From Patagioenas fasciata (taxonomy: Eukaryota > Chordata > Aves > Columbiformes > Columbidae), in the NCBI RefSeq assembly GCF_037038585.1, contig NC_092560.1:59265049-59329048 (forward strand): 64,000 nucleotides of DNA. Direction: 5' to 3'. Below the pieces are notes generated by a model. The model did no database searches. It was not told the DNA's origin and saw only the letters and a list, made by a program, of their open reading frames with translations. Below are positions 12,815 to 24,218 of the stretch, piece by piece (the stretch's first letter is position 1; each line of letters begins with the position of its first letter). The position numbers and the translations under genes are program-made.

Positions 12815-12952
12815 CATGGTTTATTCCCAGAGCTGCCATTGTCTACCTGAATGACCTCAAACAAGCCACTTTACCTCCTGAGTTTTTCCATCTGTACAGC
12901 ACGTTGAGATCTGCAGATGAAAAGTACTGTATAAGAGTGCAGAATTATTATG
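12815..12952 (+). repeat. MIR/CORE-SINE-like relic, plus strand
   Basis: Colinear blocks match the amniote MIR-type consensus. First comes TTTATTCCCAGAGCTGCCAT (cf. 'gggttcaaatcccagctctgccac'), then GAATGACCTCAAACAAGCCA (cf. 'gtgaccttgggcaagtcac'), then CCTCCTGAGTTTTTCCATCT (cf. 'cctcagtttccccatctg'). The tail reads TTGAGATCTGCAGATGAAAA followed by a tataagag...attatta end. A piece between 'tctgta' and the tail is missing compared with the fuller consensus. This is the best-preserved ancient SINE in the window. Confidence 0.75.
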
Positions 12953-13745
12953 GACATGCCTTGATTAAGTTATTTGTTTGCAATCAGTTGCTTGTATCAC
13001 ACAGTATGTTTATATTGCCTCTTTACACTTCATAGCAATGTTTTCACTCTCGTCAGTACTAAGAACAGGGAGGACGTGACTAGGAAGATGACTCATATGA
13101 TCCTCTAGGATACAGAAATGGTATCAATTATGCCTGCTAATCCTCATTATACCTGTCTCAGCCTTCTGGGAAAGAAAACTCTTGTTTTAGTTGGTCTTTT
13201 CTTAAGCAGTGGGAATTTCCCAGGTAATGTTATTTAAATACCATCTCAAAACATCCATGCTAGTTCCCAAGGCTGCCATTTGTTCTGAGGAAACAAACAG
13301 CATAGCATATGCATTTCTCTGGATCAAAGCAAAGAAATGCCTAAAGGTTTAGTTTACTGGAATTACCTAGGTGGTTCTGACTCTCCAGTTTCCTTGGGGG
13401 ATTGTGCTTGCAGTAGGCAGGCTGCCTGAGAGAGCACAGGATGTGGAAATACATAGTGCAAAGTAATGCTATTGCCATGCAACAGTGGTCCTCATTACTT
13501 TTATTTAGGGATGCTAGGCAGGCAGAGATTTAGGGGGCAAAGCGTTCAGCCATACACCTCCTTCCTAATTAACTCACAATGTGGCCAGCAATAGAGCACT
13601 GAAAGAAACTTCATGAGCTTATAGATCTTATTGAGAAAAAGAAAGGGTGTGTGGCTCAGCAAAAAAATAAGGCCTTCATACAATTATTTTATTTGGATCC
13701 TTGCCTACAAAATCTCCAAAATAGCTGATATTCCCAGCTGCCCCT
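12953..13745. other. Noncoding stretch, nothing recognised
   Basis: No frame, RNA gene or repeat family is recognisable. Sequence is unique-looking and moderately AT-rich. Confidence 0.6.
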
Positions 13746-14330
13746 TTGGTCACTAAGATAATATCCAATCTCATTTAAAGTCGTTCTCACTAGGAGAATG
13801 GTTTTTCTCTCATCCGGCAGGGGACCATTTCACAGTCTGATACACTTCATTCTCACATTCATCCTCCTTTCCTTTTCTTAGCATTTTGGTTGTCCTAAAA
13901 TAATTCCTTTCCTATTAGACACCTTTTAAATGTTTATCCATGTGGTCTTCTTTTTTCCATTTAAGCAAATTTGACAGATTTAGTACTTAATCTTACCTAT
14001 TAAAACCAATTCTCCACACCCCCACTCTTTTTTATTGTTCCCTTAATGCTCTCCAGTATACCATTTTTCTTCAGGACATAAATTTCTAAAATGTAGTGGA
14101 GTGTTGTGGATGGAATAATAGCCCCAATGCTCAGAAAAGGACTTTTGCCATCCTGCCCACTGAAGATGTTACCCTTGCCTATGCAATTCACAGCTGCAAT
14201 AGCCTTTTGGATGCTATAGCCTGCTCTCAATGCATGTCTAACTTTCTGTCCACTCTCATTTCTTGACTTCTTTAAAATGACTGTTTTCCAAATTTCCTGT
14301 TCCTCTAAATGTGCTTGCCCTTATATTCAT
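13746..14330 (-). mobile_element. Old CR1-like LINE fragment, minus strand
   Basis: Read on the minus strand, this resembles the 3' half of old amniote CR1 LINEs. On the plus strand the diagnostic blocks run in order: GGGGACCATTTCACAGTCTG near 13822, TTCCTTTCCTATTAGACACC near 13905 (then ttttaaatgtttat), GATGGAATAATAGCCCCAAT near 14109, and GTCTAACTTTCTGTCCACTC near 14236. These match, in order, the CR1 antisense landmarks around 'attccacag', 'ttagacaccttttaaat', 'agtagaatggaatgatt' and 'ctcatgtttaacttgctgtccac'. The frame is fully broken. Ends are approximate and the subfamily is undetermined. Confidence 0.55.
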
Positions 14331-15318
14331 AGACCTCCTTAAAGACTGACCCTTTATTTATTTTCTCCTGTTCATTTTTCAAATCTCCTTGGATCCATTA
14401 ATGTTATTTTATATCTTCAATTTTTGCAACACTTACTCTAATATTACTTGGGCTCATATTCCATTAGACAGAAGTCCCTATGATAGACAAAGAGCAAAAT
14501 AATCTCAAGTTATAAAATTCATCACAATGAAAAATCCCAATTACGTTTTCTTTGAGCAAGTTTGAAAGTTTGCAAAGCTCATGCTACAAAAATCAGTAGC
14601 ATCTTTCTTCTCACTACAGACAAGAACATGGATATTCAAGATGAAAAACCTCTTTGAAAATGGTTTGAAGCAGAGATATTTTCCTGATGAATGCTTTCTG
14701 ATTAGGGAGTGGGTTTGTGAACATGCAGCTCTTGTTAATCTTCTTGGGACACTTCTCAAGCTAAAAGCAGTATGGTCAGACAGTTGATATGTCAATTACA
14801 TTCATATTGAGAGATTTTAGCTTCTGGATATTTCCAACATATCCAAAACTTAGGAACAGTTCAGAAGTCTTTGTTTAAAAGGTTTGGGGAAAAGATCACA
14901 TTGCATGCAGCAGCTGTTTGCGTGGATTACCTAGTCTAGCCATTCTGTCAAGGCTAAAAAAAATACTGTCTGAACTGCAGGGAGAAAACAAGTCACTGAA
15001 ATATCAGTTGAACTAAAAGCATATTACAAGCAGCATGGCTGGACTTCCTCAGGGGCCAAACTCCAGCTTGGACAAATAAGTGGGACAATTCTAAACAAAG
15101 ACCTTGCTTGTTGTCCCATTTAGAGGTATTTTTGAAGTGATCAACCTGAAGTTATTACTTCATTGCTCTGTAGAGCCTTCAACTGTGTGTTGTTTTTTAC
15201 TATATATTTACGACCAACAGAACAAATCTATATTTAAGGCTTAGAGCTTAATTTTCTACAGTGGTGGGACTTGGCTTGGGCTCTTTGTGACCTTCCAGCA
15301 AGGTAGTTTCTTCTTCCT
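14331..15318. other. Noncoding stretch, nothing recognised
   Basis: Paired open frames on opposite strands at 14541-14795 have no domain. There is no transposon signature I can support between the old CR1 and the TTCCC array. Confidence 0.6.
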
Positions 15319-15548
15319 TTCCCTTCCCTTCCCTTCCCTTCCCTTCCCTTCCCTTCCCTTCCCTTCCCTTCCCTTCCCTTCCCTTCCCTTCCCTTCCCTT
15401 CCCTTCCCTTCCCTTCCCTTCCCTTCCCTTCCCTTCCCTTCCCTTCCCTTCCCTTCCCTTCCCTTCCCTTCCCTTCCCTTCCCTTCCCTTCCCTTCCCTT
15501 CCCTTCCCTTCCCTTCCCTTCCCTTCCCTTCCCTTCCCTTCCCTTCCC
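15319..15548. repeat. Perfect (TTCCC)46 pentanucleotide microsatellite
   Basis: Forty-six consecutive TTCCC units (230 bp) run without interruption, flanked by imperfect CT-rich sequence at about 15308-15318 and 15549-15564. The plus strand is pure pyrimidine and the minus strand is (GGGAA)n, with GGG runs every five bases. Both strands give artificial open frames (Phe-Pro-Ser-Leu-Pro cycles on plus, Gly-Lys-Gly-Arg-Glu on minus) because a pentamer has a 15-bp reading cycle with no stop. These frames are not genes. Confidence 0.97.
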
Positions 15549-17419
15549 TCTTCTTTCCCTCCTTAGAGAGGTATCTTGCTTTACCCTTCTGAAACCTGCT
15601 AAGATGCATATTTATCCTGGAAGTCCTCTGCACTCTCATCTACTCTATTCCAAAACAGAAAATTTTTGTTTTTTTTCTTGAATCACTTGCTAGCATCCTG
15701 TCTTCCATTTCTAAGTGCTGGCTACTCTCATTTTCATGCAAAAAAAACCCTGTTACAACTGATCACAAGATTTCTGCAGCAGATCTAGACCATCTGCAGT
15801 AATGAACTGAAAATGTGACAATGACAAAGCAATAATTAAAACATGCCCAGTGACAGTCTGTTGACCCTAGATGGAGCATGTTGGAGTATGTGGGAAAGTT
15901 TTCTCTTTTATAGTTGTTAATTAGTTAGCAATACAGTAATCAAAATTAATACCCACTAATGAGGATTAGGATCTGATGAGCAACTTTGACTCAGACTATT
16001 GTTGTTTATGCTTCTTTATTTAATTTTTTTCATTTTCCTGTGGAATTACGTATTTCACTGTGTACTGGTTGCAAACACTCTTTACTGAGATAATAGAGGG
16101 TGCATGGTTCCTTGGAAATCAGCACAGTTTAAACCAGTCTTTGCAAGTTTTATTCTTCCTTTTAACCCCTCCCAAAACTCTAAAAAACTCCTCATTCACT
16201 CACTCGGGTCACTTGCCTCCCCTTGTACAGGGAGCTGGCTTCGTTTCTCTGAGAACACATGAACACAGCTCCCTATTGAGTCACTCAATGCTACTTCCAA
16301 ACTGGCTGGAGGAAACAAAAAAAACCCAAGAGGTGCTCCTTCTATGAGAACATGACTGATGGCCCTCTATGGCTGTCATGCTGTGGAGTAAAATTAGTTC
16401 TGGACGCCCAAATGGGAAGAGTCGTATCAGACATTTTAGCTGGAGGGAGGAGAAGGCACAGAGCCACTTGTCTTTTGCAAGTTTTAGTAAAGAGTGATTC
16501 ATAAGTATTGTCTACCAGCCACTTTATGAACTTGAATAGTCTGCAAAGCCCTAAAAATCTTAACAAAGAGCTTGCAGCCCAAGAAGAAGCAGCAAGGGCA
16601 CTGCTTTGTGCCTTGTGCAGGAGCCAAAGCCTCCAGTTTTCTTTCCTTCTTTAAGAGGAAGAGCAATTTATACTGCCTTTCTCATGTAGGTACAGTTAAT
16701 ATATGTGAAGATTTGTCAAGGTTACACCAGCTTTTAAGCTTTCTAGATTTGCAGACTGCTGGAGATTTCCCCGTGGACATTCAAATCCTTTGCAAAAAAA
16801 AATCTATTAGTATGTTTTTAAGCCACCTAACAGCAGGCTTATTTTTCATATTTGCCTTTTGTGGACCCCTCCCTCCATCCCAAGACTCCCCAGGCGACAG
16901 TATGAGCATGACTGGATGCAGAAAAATAAGTTAATTCCCGCCCTGATTGTATCTGATTTTAGCTGCTGGCACAATGTTGCCAGTTAAAACCAACACATTC
17001 TTTTCCTTCTTGTCTAAGCCTCAGAATCATACTCAGGAAACTTCGTATGTCCAGAGGAAAAAAAAAATCTTCTTGAAGTACTGATGAGTTGTATGTACAA
17101 AACCAGTGATTTTCTTAGAGGTGCATTTTATCAACTCCCTTCCTGAGGTTTTTGGGGCACAGATCATCAATGTCTCACTAGAACTGTCAGGACATGTATA
17201 GATTTCCCTCTTATTGTTCATTACAAGATAACATAACTCTAAATCGGGCTAGTGACTCACCTTCCCCTGAGGGGCTGTAGTTATAAGAGAGTTAATTATT
17301 CACCTTTCAGTCATGGAAAGATTCCATGCAGCTGTTGGTATTGGTCTGGCTTTTCTTCACCCAACCACACCTACTGAACATCAAGGAACTAAGGAACTCA
17401 GAGGGGAAAGAGGCTGGGG
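15549..17419. other. Noncoding stretch, nothing recognised
   Basis: Open frames at 16060-16347 and 16572-16934 (95 and 120 codons, plus strand) have no recognisable domain, and no splice or promoter evidence supports them. No repeat family is recognised. Confidence 0.55.
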
Positions 17420-17515
17420 TTTTTCTTTTCTTTTTTTTTTTTCTTTATTTTTTTTAAACAAAAAACAAAACAAACAAACAAACAAAAAAAACCAAATAAA
17501 AAACAAACAAAAAAC
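17420..17515. repeat. T-rich tract abutting an A-rich (AAAC)n tract
   Basis: About 36 bases of nearly pure T with a few C (17420-17455) pass directly into about 60 bases of A with spaced C (17456-17515). The two halves are roughly complementary, so the block could fold back on itself. It may have come from two oppositely oriented poly(A) tails or from simple microsatellite growth; the sequence does not decide which. Confidence 0.85.
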
Positions 17516-19094
17516 CCAACAAACTGAGCAGGCAAGATCCTCATCTGTATGTGACTCAATATCTTGATTATGAACTCAGGTTTCGTGCATGTGGAGAAAT
17601 CTCACTGAACTTTCACTTACCTCCCTGAACTTATGCTCCCTCTCTCTGTTTTAAAAGAAACCAAACAAAACAAAACATATTTTACACTGGATGTGGCTAA
17701 CATTCCCTGATCTAATCTGGTCTGCAGTTCACATTTTGAGTAAAAGGCATCTGCAATATTAAGCTCCACTCAACAAGACATATCTCTAGGTCTGTAAAAT
17801 CATGCATTACCTTCCTCCCTTTCTCCCTCTCCCTCACTTCCCCACTAGCTGGACACCTAACAACTCACAAAGTCACTAGTAGGGAAAAAAAACCACAACA
17901 CCTATGTTTTAATTTAATTTGCATTACACAGCCAACTCTCCCTGCTGAGCCTGTGTTCAAGAATACAAAGCTGCTTCATTCTGCCTTGGGTTTCCAATGC
18001 ACCACACCAGTCTCAGCACAGGTAATAAACCCTCAATACCAGCACGCACACACAAGCCCTACATCGTTTCATTCTTCCCATTTCTGTCCTTGTCAGCTGT
18101 GTCTGCTTTCACTCAGCACTTATCTCTTTCCCCATTGGCACCAAACCTAATGATCGCTTAATGGCAAGTACAGGAACAGTCCTAGGAACAGAGGTCAAAA
18201 TCTGTTACTTCCTCCCAGGCACTGGGCTGCAGAAACATGCTATCTCTTGTGCTCTGCCTCTTTGGCTGACTTGGTTTTAGACTCCTTCCAAGTCTGCTTA
18301 GAGACAACAGCTTTGTAAAGACAACCATTTGCTTCCAAGTGATCTGTGGTTTAGATCTAGCAACTAAGGTATTGTGCAAATATGATTGCCGTCACCAGCA
18401 CCTTGAGAGATTGGATGAAAGCACCTGTCTGGAAGACAGAGTTTTGTGGAAGATGGTTGCAATGTGAATAGGGGTGCCCTAGTCACAGGGAAAAACGTTT
18501 ACAGTCTCCTGCTGGCAGATTCAACCTCAGCAGAGTATTGTCTGTAGACCCTGTCTGGTAGTTCGGCCTTCCCCTAACCTATAAGGGCTGTCTGATGTAT
18601 GCTCCTGGATGTGGTATGAGGGGACAGACATATATGCTTGGTGCCTCCTGCCAGCTCTGTGTCTGGACCCTGTGTTTCTGTTGCTCCTGTCCCCTGGAAT
18701 AAAACCAGTCCGGGCTGTATACCCACACGGGATGTAAACCAAGCGTAAAGAAGTTTAAAGTGTTAGAGTGGGATAATACTGTACTGATCTTTAAAAGGGG
18801 GAGGAAAAGAGATGCTGACTGGCTATAGCAGAGTATTAGATCCTTCCCTGGGAATTCAAGCCCTATCTCCCAAATCAAGAATAAAGGATTTAAAAATCAG
18901 TCTTCCATATTCATATCACAGCCCACTGGTAAAATAACTACATAAAGGTGTTCAAACATAACAGTCAGACAGAAAGTCTGGCTGCCTTTTGTGTCAGGAC
19001 TAGTCCCATCTGTGTGCTCTGAATGTACCTGTCAGCTGGGCCCTGTGTAAAGGGAAGAAGGCAGAACATTTTTAATGCTGCATTGAAGCAGGGT
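17516..19094. other. Noncoding stretch, nothing recognised
   Basis: The minus-strand frames at 18527-18878 (71 and 99 codons) and the CT-rich patch at about 17812-17845 have no features beyond composition. No gene or repeat family is recognised. Confidence 0.55.
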
Positions 19095-19400
19095 TCAGCA
19101 GCTCAGGGACATCAGAAGTTTTACACCTGGGCGTAGCCTCACTAGCACGTGATTAGGCACCTGCCCTGCAATTTTGAAGCTTTCAGTGATTCCTGCACAT
19201 CATACTAGAGTGCCTAACTTAGTGGAAAGTTGTGGGTTTGGTTTTGTGGTTTTGGGTTTGGTTTTTTTTTGTTTGGTTGGTTTTGGCTTTTTTTTTTTTT
19301 TAATTGATTCCCCAAAGTCAGATTTTCAAAGGTATTTTGGTGCCCGAAGAAGGAAATAGGCCTTTCAGAAATGTCAGTTGGGATTAAATGATTTGAAAGT
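19095..19400. repeat. Possible ancient amniote repeat with a GT-rich insert
   Basis: The blocks GTGATTAGGCACCTGCCCTG (about 19149-19168), GAGTGCCTAACTTAGTGGAA and CAGATTTTCAAAGGTATTTT (about 19319-19338, followed by 'ggtgcccgaag' and 'aaataggc') recall an interspersed repeat of reptiles and birds rich in 'ttttcaaaggta', 'ggcgcctaa' and 'aggcacct' motifs. A GT/T-rich tract at about 19229-19302 interrupts it. The family name and ends are uncertain. Confidence 0.35.
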
Positions 19401-19711
19401 TCCACCATTATAGGAGTTGTCTAAAATGGCTGGTGATCACAAAGTATTTTTGTAGTGGTAGAGCATTTGTTAAATGGTGTTTCTGAATGCTGATAATTCA
19501 AACTCCAGAAAAAAGCACATGTAAGATAAATGGACAGCAAAACTGAAACTGTCTGCTCCAGATGAACTTTCAGCTCCAAGTAATTCTGGTCCCCATACTT
19601 TAATCATCTGAATTATGTTGAGGATCTGATTTAGCAAAATACTTCAACTCTTGACTGTGTTTAATGTTGTGACTAATTCTATTGACTCCTAAGGAGCTAG
19701 TCACAGCTATA

Positions 19712-19866
19712 GATTTGTACATACAGGTATATATGTATACATGTTTTTTTGATATATATACACACACTCATAAAATGTATATACAACATACACATATACA
19801 CATATTTAAATATATGCATTTAAATGTATACGTTAATAAACATCAATATACATTAATATATTTGCA
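19712..19866. repeat. AT/CA-rich low-complexity tract
   Basis: Alternating TA, CA and GTATA runs with short CACACAC stretches form a degenerate purine-pyrimidine alternating region. The open frame through it, rich in Tyr, His and Thr, is a product of composition. Confidence 0.8.
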
Positions 19867-21081
19867 GAATTTGAGCCTTAAAAAGCAAAGGAAATAGTTA
19901 TTGCATTTCAAAAGTGGGAGTATTAGTTGTTAGAAGAAGACAGAGATTCCCAGACTTTTTAGACTAATGTCAATGATGAGCATTTCATGATAAGCATTTC
20001 TTGTAGAGCACAATTATTATGTACTGCAAGTACTGAAAAGAGATCTTGATAAATTTGCCCAATGATTTTGTCTTTTCTAAACCACAATCAGTCAAAATTG
20101 CTTATTATTTTTACTGTTTGATATGGTTGCAGCCATGGTGGACAGTTTGGAAACCATGAGTATACAGACATTGAAATCTTGAGAGAAAGCTCATGTGACA
20201 AAGTGGAAATGGAATTTGTGTTAACAGATGTATATGGTTACACTATTATCTATTCTTCTAAATTTCTCCTGCTGTAACAACTTATGCCATAGTAAGAAGT
20301 GAATCAGTTAATGATGGTTTAAGAATAGGAGAGCTAGCAATTTTTTTCACCTCTTTTTTTACACTGATGACTGAAAAGTACCTATTGGTTTATAAGAGTG
20401 CTATATGTCACTGCAGTTGTCAAATTCAAAGAGTGTAGGAGTAGGTTGTGCCCAGTGTGTATTCTAAATATGCTTCACACTTATGACAGGTGTCTTTCTT
20501 AACCTTTCCCAGTCAGTCTGATGTCAAGAGGGTAATGTTGTTATTCTCTTTCCAGTACAGTCCATATATGATTTAGGTGCTCATACAGAGCTTCTGACTC
20601 ACCCACTAGCTGACTTGGAAATACTGGCCCCTGATTCAAGGACTTTGTCAAATAAACAGCAATGGTTGTCCCAAGACCTGCCCAGAATGTACTGTTTAAC
20701 AAAAACTAAAACCAAATTCAACTTGCTTCAAGGTAGCATGTGGAGATCCTGCACAATGTTACTGCCTGACCAATGTGAGACTCTTTAAAGATTTTTCCTA
20801 ACATATTCCTTTACAGATAAATATAACTGTAACAGTAACTGGTGATGAACAAATACTACTTCTCACCAGAGACTTCTGCTGTGTTTGCTTTAATTACCTG
20901 CCCACACAGGCTAAATAAGAGCTGTGCCTTTTATTCCCCGCCTTCTTCTTATGATCAATGTCAGATTTTCTCTGAATTGATTGTCAGAAGCTTCCCTACC
21001 AGCCAAGAAATGGGATCTCCACCACAGGCATCTCTCTGAAGTGACTCAGTCTTAGTCTTCCTGTGTTGTTGTTGAAGAATA
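19867..21081. other. Noncoding stretch, nothing recognised
   Basis: No coding exon, RNA gene or repeat family is recognisable. Short frames only. Confidence 0.6.
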
Positions 21082-21176
21082 CTATAATAAGTAATAATAA
21101 TAATGATATGATGATAGTAGCAAGGCTGATAATAATGATAGTAATGAAGGTAGCAGTAGTAACAACACGAAGAAAA
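21082..21176. repeat. Degenerate (ATR)n trinucleotide tract
   Basis: Runs of ATA, ATG, GTA and TAA triplets form an imperfect trinucleotide microsatellite. The overlapping frames at 20996-21359 on both strands owe their length and their Ile/Met/Thr richness to it. Confidence 0.8.
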
Positions 21177-21489
21177 ACCTCAATAAGCAAAAAAAAGCCA
21201 TATTTATTTGAAAGAAGAATCCAATTAATCAGAACCATGCAAAGATTAGCAAAGAGCCTGTCATTTCCTGAAAATAAGCACTCATTCAACTTAAGCATAC
21301 CTGGAACCAGAAGTGGTCAACTCAAGAGTTACCTGTGGCCCAAGCACACAGTAGAATAAAAGTAGAAAATATTTATGAAACACTTAAAACTGGATTTTAG
21401 TCAGAAAATTTTACAGTAGTTGTGTGCTACCATACAGTAGTATGGTATGTTCCAGAAGTGGTACCACAGTACCATCACTAAGCCACTTT

Positions 21490-21882
21490 AAATTATTTAT
21501 CAGCAGTTCTGGCTAACCAGGGAGGTCCTAGTTGCCTGGAAGTTGGCAAATGTGATGCTCATCTACAAGAAGGGCTGAAAGGAGAATCCACTGAATTACA
21601 GGCCTGTCAATCTCACCTTGGTGCTAGGGAAGTTTGTGAACAGATCATTCTGAGTGACATTGCACAGCACATACAACAACCAAGCGATCAGGCCCAGTCA
21701 GTATGGTTTTATGCAAGGCAGGTCCTGCTTGACCAACCTTATCTCCTTGTATGACAAGGCATTTAAAAGACATGTACAGATGAGGCTCTTAGGGACATGG
21801 TTTAGTGCCAGAGTTAGGTTATGGTTGGACCTGATGACGTTGAGGGTCTCTTCCAACCAAAATCATTCTGTGATTCTGTAGT
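21490..21882 (+). mobile_element. CR1 LINE fragment with large internal deletion
   Basis: The first part (about 21490-21755) matches the reverse-transcriptase region of CR1 open reading frame 2. On translation it shows the Pro-Val-Asn-Leu-Thr block, then Gln-Tyr-Gly-Phe-Met-Gln-Gly-Arg-Ser-Cys-Leu-Thr-Asn-Leu, the hallmark ahead of the RT catalytic region. The sequence then jumps at about 21757 to the extreme 3' end (ATTTAAAAGACATGTACAGA, then GTTATGGTTGGACCTGATGA) and finishes with the CR1 tail CATTCTGTGATTCTGTA. Over a kilobase of the consensus between these parts, including the RT active site, is missing. One frameshift separates the two RT blocks, so the copy is dead. Confidence 0.9.
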
Positions 21883-24157
21883 ATGGGATGGTTACAAAGA
21901 CTTGAACACAAACAAAGTTAAATCCGTGTTGTCAATCTGAGCAGCTGCAAGGCCAAGAATGAGCTATGATATGTCTGATAAAAAAATTTCGGAGGCCATT
22001 TCAAAGCACAAGTGGAAAATTTAATGTGTCTCTACTTGGAATATTAAAAAAACATAAGCATTGTGCTAAATCTTAATTATCATGGTATGTTTCCCCTTCA
22101 CATACATGTTACATTATTAATGATTGTTTGAGGTGGATGGTGAAAAACTTGTTTAGATTAGATAGACCAGTTAGATTAGAGATATTACAAGGTCCTCCTC
22201 GGTTATGGGAGATGGCAAGCAGACAAAATCAATCTTTTTTGACTTACAGGTAGGTCTGTATTGCAGTCAGGATGTGGAGGCTGTAAACATACATATGGAA
22301 CCAAATCTGAATTAATCTGGTAAGCCATGAAGATGTGCTGACACAGGTTTTAGTTTAGGCTGTGCAAATCTGTCTGGGACCTTCTGTGCTTATGTGAGCG
22401 CGTAGCACATCCTGATGTTAATGATGCAATGATTTCACTGCTATTGCTTCAAGTAACACACAGCCTGTCTGTCAGCTAGCCAGGGCATGACAGGTTACGA
22501 CTGGGGAACACTGCACCCCAGTGATCCACAGCTAACATAAAAAGCTCATTGGAAAACAGCAGTGCTCAGAGAGGCCCAAAGTAACACTGCATAGTAAACC
22601 TGCTCCAACAGTCCCAGAGACCTTGGGAGGACAAAAGTGTCTTCAAGCTATTATTACTGCTGCCTCTCTCTTCTCAGCTGTTTCATGCAAGGTATAAAGC
22701 TTAAGCAACTTTAACTGAGCCCAGGACCACCATGAAGATGTATGATCAGCTGAGAATTAGAGGCTGCAGTATGTTATATGAAATACACTCACTGAAGCCT
22801 GATGCAAGTTTCTCAGAACTTGCATGTATGCATCATTTTTCTTCTGCCTTTTCTTCTTCAAGATTGCGAACTAGAAAAGAATGCAATATTAAAATGCAAA
22901 AAGTTATTGAACATAGCAACACAGAGTTAGTTTGGAAGGTTTGGGAACTGCAGACACACAATGCATTTCAGCCTCACTTGTCATGTCCTCTCTGCTCCAA
23001 CCTCTTTCTTTCTTACACTTTCACAAGTTGTTTTTCTGCCTACATCAACTTACTTGTTTTTAACCACAATGTATATTTGCTGAAGCCTGGACAGTCCCAG
23101 TACACTTGAACATGGTAAACACAGCATTTCACAACACTCTCTGTGCTTGGATACAGAAAACATGGTATTTCCTGAAAAGCTGGATTCACTAAACTAAACC
23201 GTGTGGAGTACTGAAAAAAAAAAAAAGATGCAAGGGCCCACAGAAATGTAGGTCATGGTGAGTGCTTTCTCTTCCACTTGTTATTGGTGGAAATTGCCCT
23301 CCTTGCAAAAAAACCCTGTTTTTGTCCTTCTGCTGGGTGAAAAGATATAAACCAGAAATATAATAGCCAACACATTGTTCTGTACTGTTCTGTAGGGAAT
23401 TTGGCTACTGTACACATCTACAAGGCCACTGTGATTCATATATATATTAATAGGTTGTAAAAGACTTATCATGTTTTTCACTGATGTTGTGTTCTCAGCA
23501 ATGCTTTCACAGAGACAGTTGTTAAAGATTGCCATGTTTTGATTTGCTGGGACTTGACATAAACATTTTCTTTCTAGTCTTCTGAGTTTCATTTTGTTTT
23601 TTGTGTTTGCACAAAGTCATGTCAGCCAAAACCTGGTGGATTTGTCTGATGTAAAACTGAACCAGTGAGAAACCTCTGAGCTTTGCAGACTTACCAGCTG
23701 GAAGAAAAGCTGAGCTAACTGCTGTTTGCAGTTCAGTGCAGGCTGGTGCTCCACGGCAAGCTGGCCGGCTGCCAGTGCAGTCAGCCACCATGTACCTTCA
23801 TTGCACTGTACGGGTCTGGCTTCATTCAGGCACACAGAGCACAACACAGTTTAAAATATTTCATTATAGATAATCTTCTTTGCAGGTTGTATGCTTTTGT
23901 TTCTTTTCCTGCTGTTCTGCAGATACATAACAATCCTGCTTTTCAAGGCCAAGGCTATTACTAAGAACTGGCTTTTTTTTCCCCTTAAAATGAACCCTGA
24001 CACTTGAAAAATTCCTATGTCCTTCCTTTTGTAAAGCGGTGATGAACACACGACTATATGTAGTTAAGCATTTGCTTCTTTAACAGGGAATAATGATAAA
24101 TGCAGAATTGATGCAGGTTGCTGCATCTACTCAGTAGTTACGCTAGTACTAGTGCTA
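21883..24157. other. Noncoding stretch, nothing recognised
   Basis: A 125-codon plus-strand frame at 22732-23109 and several overlapping minus-strand frames at 23281-23847 show no domain, signal peptide or splice support. A run of A lies at about 23213-23225. Confidence 0.55.
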
Positions 24158-24218
24158 GTAAAAAGTTAAGAGAAACTGAAATATGCATGTAAAAAGTTAA
24201 GAGAAACTCTAATATGGT
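24158..24218. repeat. 31-bp imperfect tandem duplication
   Basis: The 20-bp string GTAAAAAGTTAAGAGAAACT occurs at 24158-24177 and again at 24189-24208, a period of 31 bp, and the remaining 11 bases of the unit are partly conserved. A 10-bp palindrome, CTAGTACTAG, sits just upstream at 24143-24152. Confidence 0.9.

Noticed and set aside
15319..15548. Telomere-type repeat
   Set aside because: The unit is TTCCC, not TTAGGG; it is an ordinary pentanucleotide microsatellite.
15256..15639. 127- and 101-codon open frames on opposite strands across the TTCCC array
   Set aside because: They are the microsatellite read as protein (five-residue cycles) and have no coding context.
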